Shown here: positions 35,683 through 44,535 of the stretch, one piece after another
Numbering within the stretch: the first letter of the stretch is position 1
How the letters are laid out: each line of letters begins with the position of its first letter
Assembly: GCF_900184995.1 (NCBI RefSeq)
Contig: NZ_LT860098.1
Location: 315,001 to 379,000 of the forward strand
Direction: 5' to 3'
Length of the DNA stretch: 64,000 bases
From: Konateibacter massiliensis
Lineage (GTDB): Bacteria; Bacillota; Clostridia; Lachnospirales; Lachnospiraceae
Position numbers and translations under genes: made by a program
Notes under the pieces: model-generated
The model's database searches: none
What the model saw: the letters and a program-made list of their open reading frames with translations, nothing else
What the model was told of the DNA's origin: nothing

Positions 35683-37095
35683 TTATCTCCTACCTACTAT
35701 ATACTTTACTGCCTCTTTTAGCTTATTCTTATCTATATACAAACTAATAGAATATATTACAAAGTATATTATAAAGCTCTTTATTCCAGCATGCAACCAC
35801 GTAATCGCTATAAAAATAGCAGCTAAAGCTATTTCCATTATTAATAATTTATAAAATTTTCTATTTAATATACTTCCTATATAAATCTCTGAAATTACAC
35901 TTCTAATTACTATTGCCAATGCCATGCAAAGCACTACCATTGAAAAATTATTAAAAACATATGCACTAATAAAACATAATGCTATGCTGACTGCAAGTGA
36001 TGCAATGTTAATTATCAACAATGCCCTTTCTTTTCTCAATACTTTCATATATGTCGAAAACAACATTTGCATTTTTCCGTCAAAAATACATATTATAAGA
36101 GTGAAAATCAAATACCGAAAACTTGTTTGATATTCCGGAAGCCAAATTTCCAATATACTTACAAGCGGTATATACAATATCAATATTCCAGTTAATAAAT
36201 GTGATAAAATAACTCTTGCAATTTGATATACCTCTAACTTTTTGCTATCAGTGATGATTCTAAGCATAGGAAACATTACCATACCTATTTGATTAATAAA
36301 TTGCAAAAAAAAGTTAGTCATAGAAAGCGAAAAAGAAACAATAGCAAATGTCTCAACCCCCCAATGCCAATCAATTATTTGCCTTCCAACTCCTAAAATC
36401 AGCACACTAACAACACCTGATATTAGTAAAACTGCACCAACCTTTATGTTTTCAGCTCTGTCACGAAAAATTTCCTTATCGTAATGAACTCCTCCAAAAA
36501 CCAAATCTCTACAGCAATAAACGCTATATAACATCGCCGTTATTCTCGATACTATATATCCCATAATAATATTTTTAAAATCTATATTACCAAACAGAAA
36601 GACAATAACTAAAAATATCAGAAAAACTGATTTTTCTATCATAACACTGGTTGAGAATTGATATGTTCTATTAACTGCCTGCAAAACTGATGAAAGAAAA
36701 CCCGTTGCATTATTTATAATCCAAAAAATACAAACTGCTATAAGCACATATTTTCTTTCATAATTATCAGCATAGCCAAAAAATACAATTGCTGCAATCG
36801 TGGCAAATACTAGCTGTTCAAACATAGATATCCAATAATTTGCACCGAGCTTTTTAAAATTTAAGTTTTTATAATCTTGCCCGCCAATTCTTAAATATAT
36901 TCCATCATTAACACCAAGAAGTGCATATCCTACATATCCCACATAAAACAAAAATAGCTGCCAGTACCCATACTGCTCTACACCAATAATTTTAGGTATT
37001 ACAAGAGCCATCGTTAAACTAAGTAATAAAGAAATACTTTGAGCACTAAATGCATAAATTATATTACGTTTAAATCCAATATTTTTTGTATTCAT
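35683..37095 (-). CDS. Wzx-like polysaccharide flippase
   Basis: A 470-aa protein with twelve or more hydrophobic helices and few charged residues, of the MOP/PST family. The N-terminus (NIIYAFSAQSISLLLSLTMALVIPKIIGVEQYGYW) has the helix-1 and YGYW features of O-antigen and exopolysaccharide flippases. It would flip the undecaprenyl-linked repeat unit across the membrane. I use ATG 37095, with GAAGG 5 nt upstream; the longer frame starts with TTG. Its presence beside an EpsG-like polymerase and a Wzz-like protein shows a Wzx/Wzy-dependent system. Confidence 0.85.
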   Translation of the reverse strand: MNTKNIGFKRNIIYAFSAQSISLLLSLTMALVIPKIIGVEQYGYWQLFLFYVGYVGYALLGVNDGIYLRIGGQDYKNLNFKKLGANYWISMFEQLVFATIAAIVFFGYADNYERKYVLIAVCIFWIINNATGFLSSVLQAVNRTYQFSTSVMIEKSVFLIFLVIVFLFGNIDFKNIIMGYIVSRITAMLYSVYCCRDLVFGGVHYDKEIFRDRAENIKVGAVLLISGVVSVLILGVGRQIIDWHWGVETFAIVSFSLSMTNFFLQFINQIGMVMFPMLRIITDSKKLEVYQIARVILSHLLTGILILYIPLVSILEIWLPEYQTSFRYLIFTLIICIFDGKMQMLFSTYMKVLRKERALLIINIASLAVSIALCFISAYVFNNFSMVVLCMALAIVIRSVISEIYIGSILNRKFYKLLIMEIALAAIFIAITWLHAGIKSFIIYFVIYSISLYIDKNKLKEAVKYIVGRR

Positions 37096-37103
37096 TTTTT
37101 CCT

Positions 37104-38066
37104 TCAATTGCCTTTACTCATGCACACTTTATATATTTTTAAAATAGTCTTATATACTTTCGGAATGCGAGCTGCTATACTTAACCTAATTCTTGCTTTA
37201 GTATTTAAAGCATTAACAATATTTTTATATTTATCACTACGCAATTCTCCATATGTCTGATTTGTCATAATAATATTAAATTCTTCCAATATTATTGCAT
37301 CTTCTATGGACTTATAATATTTTCCATTCGTATCATCATTAAATTCTTGATACATTTTCACCTTAGCTCTATGATGTTCCAACCGTTTTTCCTTATCGTG
37401 CTTTACAACTTTATTCCAGCTTCCAGGATGATTTTTTCTGTACACGCACATCAAAGAATTCATATAAAAACCTTTTCCCCGTGACAAACACAATAACTTT
37501 ATCGGCTCATCTTCTATAGGAGCCCCTAAATAAAATTTAGATACAGTACTGAAACATGACCGTCTTAAAAACAAGGAAGCCGTCGGAAATATCCACCCCT
37601 TTTCTAACACAGCCTCTAATTCTATCATCCGCTCACAATCAAAAGCCCTTAGTTCTTCTTGTTTCTTATTACCATATACCTCCATATATGCTCCATGACA
37701 CAGATAAGATATTTCTGTATTTTTTTCCATGAAATCATATTGTTTTTGTAACTTGTTTTCGTCACACCAGTAATCGTCTCCCTCACACAGAGCAATATAT
37801 TTTCCTTCTGCGATTTTTATATCCTCATAAAACATTTTTTTACCATATTGGTACTGATTTTCTTCCTCCAATAATAATTTTATTTTATCAGGATATTTTC
37901 TTTGATATTTTTTAAGTATTTCTACCGTTCCATCATTCGAGGCATCATCATGTATAATAATTTCATATGTTTTATCAAACTTCTGGCATAGTATTCCTTC
38001 TAATGTATCTTTGATATATTCCTCATGATTATAAGTTATACAGCAAACACTTATCATAGTTTTCAT
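37104..38066 (-). CDS. GT2 family glycosyltransferase
   Basis: A 320-aa GT-A enzyme. ISVCCITYNHEEYIKDTLEG is the nucleotide-binding start in the form typical of a branch of capsule glycosyltransferases; IIIHDDASNDGT (36-47) and LCEGDDYW (92-99) provide the acidic motifs. The C-terminus is basic, with amphipathic helices suited to membrane contact. AGGAG precedes the ATG. It sits between the polymerase and the flippase. Linkage is not predictable. Confidence 0.85.
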   Translation of the reverse strand: MKTMISVCCITYNHEEYIKDTLEGILCQKFDKTYEIIIHDDASNDGTVEILKKYQRKYPDKIKLLLEEENQYQYGKKMFYEDIKIAEGKYIALCEGDDYWCDENKLQKQYDFMEKNTEISYLCHGAYMEVYGNKKQEELRAFDCERMIELEAVLEKGWIFPTASLFLRRSCFSTVSKFYLGAPIEDEPIKLLCLSRGKGFYMNSLMCVYRKNHPGSWNKVVKHDKEKRLEHHRAKVKMYQEFNDDTNGKYYKSIEDAIILEEFNIIMTNQTYGELRSDKYKNIVNALNTKARIRLSIAARIPKVYKTILKIYKVCMSKGN

Positions 38067-38094
38067 GTTTTCTCTCCTAAATTAAGCAGAACTA

Positions 38095-39183
38095 TTATCT
38101 CCAAAATATATTATTTTCCAGTGCAATTTTATTGGAATTCCATGCATTGCCGCTTAATGCATAAAACGCTAATGCCGAAAAAAATAAAAATATTATCCAA
38201 ATTAATATCTGAAGATATTTTTCTAAAGTTTTCTGCTGATATTTCCAAAGTATAGAATAAGCTATTCCATCTAAAACTAATAAATTTCTTGAAAGTCTCT
38301 GAAAAATTGCATCGACAAAATACAAACTACAAATCAGAAGGAAACACAAATTCACCAATATGATTAATTCCACAACTTTTTCCTCGTGCCGCTTCATATT
38401 ATATCGGCAAGAAAACTGTTTCTTCCACACCAATGCACAATTTCCTCTAGTAAAAAAACAAAGTAATATTAAACTGCTCATCTGCCAAATAAGTAATATG
38501 AACGAAGTACTAAACTTGGGTAAACTGCTTAAATATAAATCAACGACTGCATCTGTTGTAACTAACCTTCCAACTGTATTTATTAATTGCGGTAATATAG
38601 TTGTAATAGCAGGTAACGTCAATACATATATTACCATATACCTTTTATTTTTACGAACAAATGGAATTATTACTAATAATAAATATATGATATAGGCACT
38701 ATGTTGCACTGTTGCAAAAGCAATACATAAAATGTACTTAAAAATACTTTTTACATCATCCTCCAAAAGATAGTGCAAAGCAAAAATCAACACAGCAAAA
38801 GCCGCAAAATTTTTCAATTGTACAATATTATCAATCAATGGAAATATATACATAAAGCTATATACTGCTTGAGGCTTATCCGTTAATTTTACAATCCCTC
38901 TATCCAAAATAAAAATAAATAACGCTGCCCAAAACATCACCAAGGATTGATATGATAATCCTAATTTTAGAAATACTATACATATTAAATTATAAAAAAA
39001 CTCTATTGTGAGTTTAATTGTACCTATATTATCAAATACAGATTTATAACCAGGTGTATCCACATTTAAATAGCAACCACCAATTAATATCCACAACCAG
39101 AGTATTTGAATATATCTAATCCATTTTTTTTCCTTCAATACTAACGGAAATATAATTAAAACTACTGTAATTAAATATTGCAT
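38095..39183 (-). CDS. EpsG-like polysaccharide polymerase
   Basis: A 362-aa protein with about ten hydrophobic helices, starting at ATG 39183 (MQYLITVVLIIFPLVLKEKK) with GGAGAA upstream; the longer frame uses TTG. The pattern of the first helix, DTPGYKSVFD (an EpsG-like D-x-x-x-Y loop), GLSYQSLVMFW and LKNFAAFAVLIFAL fits the EpsG family, which acts as Wzy-type polymerase of flipped repeat units. No other polymerase candidate lies in this part of the operon. Confidence 0.75.
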   Translation of the reverse strand: MQYLITVVLIIFPLVLKEKKWIRYIQILWLWILIGGCYLNVDTPGYKSVFDNIGTIKLTIEFFYNLICIVFLKLGLSYQSLVMFWAALFIFILDRGIVKLTDKPQAVYSFMYIFPLIDNIVQLKNFAAFAVLIFALHYLLEDDVKSIFKYILCIAFATVQHSAYIIYLLLVIIPFVRKNKRYMVIYVLTLPAITTILPQLINTVGRLVTTDAVVDLYLSSLPKFSTSFILLIWQMSSLILLCFFTRGNCALVWKKQFSCRYNMKRHEEKVVELIILVNLCFLLICSLYFVDAIFQRLSRNLLVLDGIAYSILWKYQQKTLEKYLQILIWIIFLFFSALAFYALSGNAWNSNKIALENNIFWR

Positions 39184-39196
39184 TATAAGTTCTCCA

Positions 39197-40153
39197 TCAA
39201 TCAAGCAATCCTAATCTTAACATTATTTTATATTTGAGGTTTTTACTTCTTAAAATAAAATAGTGCATATTAAAATACTTCTTTTTTATTTCGTCAAAAT
39301 TCTCTTTAGTAACTGGTTCTAATTGTTCTTCAAAAACATTAGGTACAATTTTAATTGACTCAGAACATAATACATTCCCTTTAACCTTCATTTTTCTTTT
39401 TTGAAGGTGTATATATGCATACTCTTTTTCTAAAATCTCATTTTTTTCTCTGTAAATATATAGTAATCGACCTTTGTTCCACCAAAATATACCTTTTTTG
39501 TTCTCATATATAACTAGATGTCTATCGTTTTCCAGTCCAACCATCCTAAAATTAGAAGATTTTGTATAAATATCGGCACAATCAAATTTAGTATACATAG
39601 GATAATTATTTTCTTCATATATGTTATTTATACTTCCTCGAAAACCTTCATCAAACACTAATTCACGTGAATAACAGAATGCCTTTTTATACAAATATTC
39701 ATCTTTATATTTGCTCATAAATCGTCTGTTATTTTCATAATTGTTTCTAAACAGGGTCAAATGCCCTACAGTATATATCTTATCATACTTCTTTAATATT
39801 TCCTCTGTTATAAAATTATTCAACTTTCCCCACACAACATCCAAATCACAAAATCCCCAAAAATCGTAGCATTGTATATCATCTTCAAATATATAACCAT
39901 ATGCGGGTTTTAAATCACATAATTTATGCACACTTTTAATTTCAAAATAAAAATCAAATTTTTTCAAAATTTTTTCTTTCATTTCATTAAAAGATATTTT
40001 TTTAACAAGTACATTTTCTGGATAATCATATATTTTATTATTATCTGTATATATAATCCAATTAAAATCTTTATTATTTTTGCATGAATTTAAAAAAATT
40101 TGAAAATAGCTTGGAAATTCACCGAAATATGGTATAATTAACACAGTTCTCAT
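39197..40153 (-). CDS. Putative glycosyltransferase of an uncharacterised family (DUF6625-like)
   Basis: A 318-aa soluble protein starting at ATG 40153 (MRTVLIIPYFG); the site GGGGAG lies about 11 nt upstream. It opens with a GT-A-like strand (TVLIIPYFGEFP), has NWIIYTDN, and then FCDLDVVWGKL, a D-x-D motif placed as in GT-A enzymes. HLTLFRN and an acidic C-terminal half follow. I recognise it as resembling proteins annotated as DUF6625 in capsule loci. Its place between two glycosyltransferase or polymerase genes supports a transferase role, but donor and acceptor are unknown. Confidence 0.6.
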   Translation of the reverse strand: MRTVLIIPYFGEFPSYFQIFLNSCKNNKDFNWIIYTDNNKIYDYPENVLVKKISFNEMKEKILKKFDFYFEIKSVHKLCDLKPAYGYIFEDDIQCYDFWGFCDLDVVWGKLNNFITEEILKKYDKIYTVGHLTLFRNNYENNRRFMSKYKDEYLYKKAFCYSRELVFDEGFRGSINNIYEENNYPMYTKFDCADIYTKSSNFRMVGLENDRHLVIYENKKGIFWWNKGRLLYIYREKNEILEKEYAYIHLQKRKMKVKGNVLCSESIKIVPNVFEEQLEPVTKENFDEIKKKYFNMHYFILRSKNLKYKIMLRLGLLD

Positions 40154-40154
40154 A

Positions 40155-41213
40155 TTATCTTCTGCTCCCCCCAATTTTTGCTGTGATATATATTAGATTG
40201 TGCATTTTGTATTTTATTAACTTATGCATAAGTTTAAAATATAATATAACTACACCCTTGGTAAAATATATTTCACTAAAATCCCCCCTAAACTTATCTT
40301 GAACATTTTTATTATCCACAATTATCTTAGCCATATTAATTCGCTCTTTCCAACTCATCGATGCCTTAGATGAAAAAATATCCGTAATATAGTTAATAAC
40401 GGTTCTTATAACAACCGCATTTTTATACTTATTTGCGGTAATAGCATCAATGTTTTTGTATCTAATAAACTCTTCTGCCGCTGTATCAAATTTCCAAATC
40501 ATATTCATAAAACTTTTATGAAACGAGGACGTTATGCTATTTTTTCTCATTCTATAATAGACTGTACATTCCTGTATATATGCCAATTTTTCAAAATGCT
40601 TCATACATTCTATATTGAAAAAATAGTCGTCAACAGTCGATCTTGATATAAATCTTATATTATTTTTATCAAGACTTTCTTTTTTAAATAACAACGAATG
40701 TGATCTCCATCCTCGTCCGGCTCCCATCATAACTTTTAGCGCAAATAATTCAGGGTCTTCAATACACAATTCTTTACTGAAATGAAATTTTTGCGCAAAT
40801 ACTATATCGTTTTCATCTATACAGTAATATCGATCAGGCATAACCATGTCTGCATTCGTTTTATGCATTTTATTAACCAAGTTTAATACTGCATTTTTTT
40901 CAAGCATATCATCACAGTCCAAAAATATGATGTATTCACCTTTCGCCAACTCTAACCCCTTATTTTTAGCACTTCCGGGGCCTGAATTCACCTGATGAAT
41001 TACCATAATATTAGAATGTCCTTTTGCACACTCATCACAAATTTGTCCCGATGCATCCTTTGATCCATCATTGACCAATATCAATTCTATTTTAGCATAA
41101 CTCTGCTTTACAACAGAGTCTATTGTTCTCGCCACAAAGTTTTCTGCATTATACACCGGAACTATTATCGAAACCAGTCCTTCCGTATTTTCCATATTTT
41201 CCATATATTCCAT
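40155..41213 (-). CDS. GT2 family glycosyltransferase
   Basis: A 352-aa enzyme. LVSIIVPVYNAENFVARTID is the typical GT2 opening; LILVNDGSKDASG and IIFLDCDDMLEKNAV hold the metal and nucleotide motifs, the latter with Cys in place of the usual Ala of D-A-D-D. The C-terminal part is basic and helical. The start is uncertain: ATG 41213 has AAAGGTG at a long distance, and ATG 41237 lacks a clear site. It ends 2 nt before the next start, within the long operon. Confidence 0.85.
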   Translation of the reverse strand: MEYMENMENTEGLVSIIVPVYNAENFVARTIDSVVKQSYAKIELILVNDGSKDASGQICDECAKGHSNIMVIHQVNSGPGSAKNKGLELAKGEYIIFLDCDDMLEKNAVLNLVNKMHKTNADMVMPDRYYCIDENDIVFAQKFHFSKELCIEDPELFALKVMMGAGRGWRSHSLLFKKESLDKNNIRFISRSTVDDYFFNIECMKHFEKLAYIQECTVYYRMRKNSITSSFHKSFMNMIWKFDTAAEEFIRYKNIDAITANKYKNAVVIRTVINYITDIFSSKASMSWKERINMAKIIVDNKNVQDKFRGDFSEIYFTKGVVILYFKLMHKLIKYKMHNLIYITAKIGGSRR

Positions 41214-41305
41214 AATCACTTGGTCACCTTTCCGCATATATCTCGTATTTCATTATTGTTTTTTATCTTACTACTAAACACCCCTTTAAAAATCCATCTT
41301 TATTG

Positions 41306-41857
41306 CTATATGTTGGTTACTGCCGTCTCACGTTTTTGAACAATAACACTGTTATCAGCATATTCTCCCTTTAAGACAGTTCCTGCTCCGACAATACAGT
41401 TATTCCCTATTTTTGTCCCACGTAGAATAACGCTATTCGCTCCTATCCACACATTATTCCCTATTTCTACCGGTGCTACAATAAAGTCTTTATTATTCAA
41501 ACCACCCTGCACACGAAAATCATGGTCATGGTCATATATCAGCACATTCGGACCAAACTGTACATTATCACCGATTTTTATTTTTTTGTGAGAAACCACC
41601 ATACAGCCATAATTCCACGTTACATTTTTTCCAATTATTACGTTCCCATCTTTTCTTACACGTAGATGGCAGTTGCCTCTCATCCTAAATTTTTCTCCTA
41701 TTTCAATCCTTCCACCTTTTGATATTTCTACCTCCGAAAAAGGGGAGCATATATTGATAATCCCGAATTTAAACTTACTTCCATTAAATATTTTCTTCCA
41801 GACAAATTTGCATATTGTAAAAACTTCACATATTCCAGCTCTTATTATTCGTTTCAT
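41306..41857 (-). CDS. Hexapeptide acyltransferase, WbbJ-like
   Basis: A 183-aa left-handed beta-helix acyltransferase. Repeats run through ISKGGRIEIGEKFRM, RKDGNVIIGKNVTW, IKIGDNVQFGPNVLIYDHDH, and end in IGNNVWIGANSVILRGTKIG and GAGTVLKG. The DHDHDF segment holds the catalytic His of this class. The first 35 residues are basic and hydrophobic, perhaps a membrane contact. It probably O-acetylates a sugar in the repeat unit. Confidence 0.82.
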   Translation of the reverse strand: MKRIIRAGICEVFTICKFVWKKIFNGSKFKFGIINICSPFSEVEISKGGRIEIGEKFRMRGNCHLRVRKDGNVIIGKNVTWNYGCMVVSHKKIKIGDNVQFGPNVLIYDHDHDFRVQGGLNNKDFIVAPVEIGNNVWIGANSVILRGTKIGNNCIVGAGTVLKGEYADNSVIVQKRETAVTNI

Positions 41858-41879
41858 ATAAATATTTATTCTCCATCAT

Positions 41880-43856
41880 TTAATGTTTTTCTATCTCCTT
41901 CATATATGCCCCAACAACTATCTGCCTGTCAAATTCGCTTTCTACCTTTTTTCTAGCCTCCAAGCCCATTTGCTTACGTTCTTCATGGCTTAATGCCAAA
42001 AACTTTTCTATCTTTTCAATCAAGTCTTTTGTGTCTTGTTGCTTCACTATATATCCTGTCACGTTATCTTCAACCGTCTCCTTACAACCACTTCGATCAG
42101 TAGTTATAACAGGTCGTCCGCATGCTGCACTCTCTAGGCAAACATTTGACATCCCTTCTGGATAAAAAGATGGATGCACGGTACAGTGTGTCCGAGCTAT
42201 AAAGTCACTTACGTTCCTAATCATTCCATGATATAAAACTATTCCTTTTTCTTGCAATAACTTTAATCTTTCCTCATAATTTTCCTCACAAAAACCGCAT
42301 ATATGAAAACGTGTATCTGGATATCTTTGGTGAATATATTCCGCCATACCTAGATATTGTTCAATTCCCTTTTCTTCCATTATTCTTGATATAAATATAA
42401 ATTCAATTGTATCAGAGTTCGGATACTCTATTAAAGGAAACCGCTGTAAATTAACACCCGATCCCGGTAATAACTGGGTATAGTATTTTGTAGATACTTT
42501 ATTTTCAAAAAATACTTTGTTTTCATTATTTTGAAAAAAGATGCATTGTATTTTTCTAAATGCAATCTTATACAAAACTGTTGTGATTAATTGTAAAACT
42601 CCTGCATGCTCAACTGCAGTTCCTAACCCTGTAATGTTAGCAACATATCTGGTCTTACATATCCTTGCGGCTATTCCACCATATATATTAGGCTTAATTG
42701 TGTAAGTAAGAACTATACCTGGCTTTTCATCTTTTATTATTTTGCAATACCGCCTTATCACCTTTACATCGTTAAATGGATTTGTTCCATGCCTTTCAAT
42801 CTGCGTCTCAACATATCTGGCGCCAAGATTGCATAAGTCATCTATCCGCTCACCATAAGGTGAGGATATGATAACCTCATGTCCTTCTTTCAGTAATCTT
42901 TCAACCAATTCTAATCTGAAGTTATATATTACTACGTCATGGTTTACAAGAAATAATACTTTTTTTTTCTCATTTCCTTCTGTTTTCTGAACAGACTGTT
43001 CAAAAGTATTTACAATATAATTTCCCTTTTCATATTTACTCATTTCCATATCATAAGTCAGATTTCCAAACGCTTTATTGGTTAATCCACCTATCTTTCC
43101 CGGAAACTTGCTGGCAAGTTTTACTGCAAATCCCATCCCTCTCAAAAAATATATTTTCTTTGCATTTGTCAATGCAATCTGCCTTACCATGTCTGAGGTT
43201 GATACATATTCGTTGTTCTGAGGGAAAAATATTCCTTCATCTCCGTTTATTATAATTAACTTAATAAATTCACACAGATTATCTATATGAAGCATACTTC
43301 TTCTATTTGCTATTTTAGGGAAAATCGGCACTTTATGTGCTATTTTAGATAACATCTGATAATTCCCTTTACTTCCTTTTCCGTATATCATAGGCGGTCT
43401 GATGATTACTACCTTAAAACTTGCGTCCTGCAATGTCATAAGCCCTTTTTCTGCCTGTAATTTACTATCTCCATAAAAATTAGCTGGTTTTGGCTTGGTT
43501 GAAGCATTTAACATCTTATCCTTGCCATATGGTGCACTATCTCCATACACAATGATACTGCTCATAAAAATAAACTGTCCTACACTCTCCTCTTTTGCCT
43601 TCTGGGCAACTGAAACAGCTAAATCACAATTTATTTCATAATATTTTTTCTTTGTTTCATCAGATACATTTCCGACATCAGCATGAGCTATTCCAGCCAC
43701 ATGAAATATCGCATCATAATCTTTAAACGATGTCTCTTTCCACTCACCATCTTTTGTATCTACTGTATCAACTTCAAACTCTATACAATCAGAAAGCCAA
43801 TTTTCTACCGACATTCCAATGTAGCTATTAGCACCGGTAATTAGTATTCTTTTCAT
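41880..43856 (-). CDS. Fusion of an NAD-dependent sugar epimerase/dehydratase and a GT4 glycosyltransferase
   Basis: A single 658-aa frame joins two enzymes usually encoded separately. Residues 1-290 are an extended SDR: ITGANSYIG (6-14), FMSSIIVYG with the catalytic Ser, Tyr128-x-x-x-Lys132 in FYGDSKLQAE, and VIIRPPMIYGKG. A short linker leads to residues 298-658, a GT-B fold GT4 enzyme: VLFLVNHDVVIYNFRLELVE, FISRIMEEKGIEQYL, and the donor-site PEGMSNVCLESAACGRPVI. I checked that no stop or start signal at the junction (near 42974) marks two genes. By analogy with pgl/capsule loci the SDR could make UDP-GalNAc or a 6-deoxy amino sugar that the GT4 half then transfers. It lies 1 nt after the PglC-like gene. 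Confidence 0.85.
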   Translation of the reverse strand: MKRILITGANSYIGMSVENWLSDCIEFEVDTVDTKDGEWKETSFKDYDAIFHVAGIAHADVGNVSDETKKKYYEINCDLAVSVAQKAKEESVGQFIFMSSIIVYGDSAPYGKDKMLNASTKPKPANFYGDSKLQAEKGLMTLQDASFKVVIIRPPMIYGKGSKGNYQMLSKIAHKVPIFPKIANRRSMLHIDNLCEFIKLIIINGDEGIFFPQNNEYVSTSDMVRQIALTNAKKIYFLRGMGFAVKLASKFPGKIGGLTNKAFGNLTYDMEMSKYEKGNYIVNTFEQSVQKTEGNEKKKVLFLVNHDVVIYNFRLELVERLLKEGHEVIISSPYGERIDDLCNLGARYVETQIERHGTNPFNDVKVIRRYCKIIKDEKPGIVLTYTIKPNIYGGIAARICKTRYVANITGLGTAVEHAGVLQLITTVLYKIAFRKIQCIFFQNNENKVFFENKVSTKYYTQLLPGSGVNLQRFPLIEYPNSDTIEFIFISRIMEEKGIEQYLGMAEYIHQRYPDTRFHICGFCEENYEERLKLLQEKGIVLYHGMIRNVSDFIARTHCTVHPSFYPEGMSNVCLESAACGRPVITTDRSGCKETVEDNVTGYIVKQQDTKDLIEKIEKFLALSHEERKQMGLEARKKVESEFDRQIVVGAYMKEIEKH

Positions 43857-43857
43857 T

Positions 43858-44484
43858 TTATTCCTTTTCCTTACTGGCTGTGCCTGTTCCGCCTTCCACT
43901 ATTCCGTCAGATCTAAGAACAGAAAATACCGTTCCAACAAAACATCTTACATCAAAGAATAATCCCATTTTTTCTACATATTCTCCGTCCAATCCGGCTT
44001 TTACGGGAATTTCCAGTTCATCTCTTCCGTTAATTTGTGCCCAACCGGTTAAACCCGGTCTTATATCATTTGCACCATATTTATCTCGTTCTTCAATCAA
44101 ATCATATTGATTCCACAATGCTGGTCGGGGACCGATTACACTCATGTCACCTATTAAAATATTAAATATCTGGGGTAGTTCATCCAAACTTGTCTTTCGT
44201 AAAAACTTTCCAACCTTTGTTATATATTGCGTTGGATCGGAAAGCAAATGTGTCGGCATATCCTTTGGTGTATCAATATACATAGTCCTGAATTTAAGTA
44301 TCTGAAAATGTGTCTTATTAATTCCGACTCGTTTTTGTTTAAACAATATCGGTCCTTTACTATCAAACTTTATCAAAACAGCAAGAATTATCAGAACGGG
44401 AGACAAAATAATACAACCCACTCCGCTTAGTACAACATCTGTCACTCTCTTTACTACACCATAAATTTTTTTGCTTTTTTTCAT
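43858..44484 (-). CDS. PglC-like initiating sugar-phosphate transferase
   Basis: A 208-aa monotopic phosphoglycosyl transferase, the minimal catalytic form: one hydrophobic re-entrant helix (VTDVVLSGVGCIILSPVLII), FKQKRVGI, LKFRTM, KTSLDELPQIFN, and VIGPRPALWNQYD. It transfers a sugar-1-phosphate (in PglC homologues often a diNAc-bacillosamine or HexNAc) to undecaprenyl phosphate and so starts the repeat unit. It lies directly after the 4,6-dehydratase gene and before the epimerase-GT4 fusion, the same order of functions as in pgl-type loci. It is the second initiating transferase in the window. Confidence 0.9.
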   Translation of the reverse strand: MKKSKKIYGVVKRVTDVVLSGVGCIILSPVLIILAVLIKFDSKGPILFKQKRVGINKTHFQILKFRTMYIDTPKDMPTHLLSDPTQYITKVGKFLRKTSLDELPQIFNILIGDMSVIGPRPALWNQYDLIEERDKYGANDIRPGLTGWAQINGRDELEIPVKAGLDGEYVEKMGLFFDVRCFVGTVFSVLRSDGIVEGGTGTASKEKE

Positions 44485-44535
44485 TTTTACACTCTCACAC
44501 TTTATTTTTACATGATTTTTGAATTACTATAAAAT

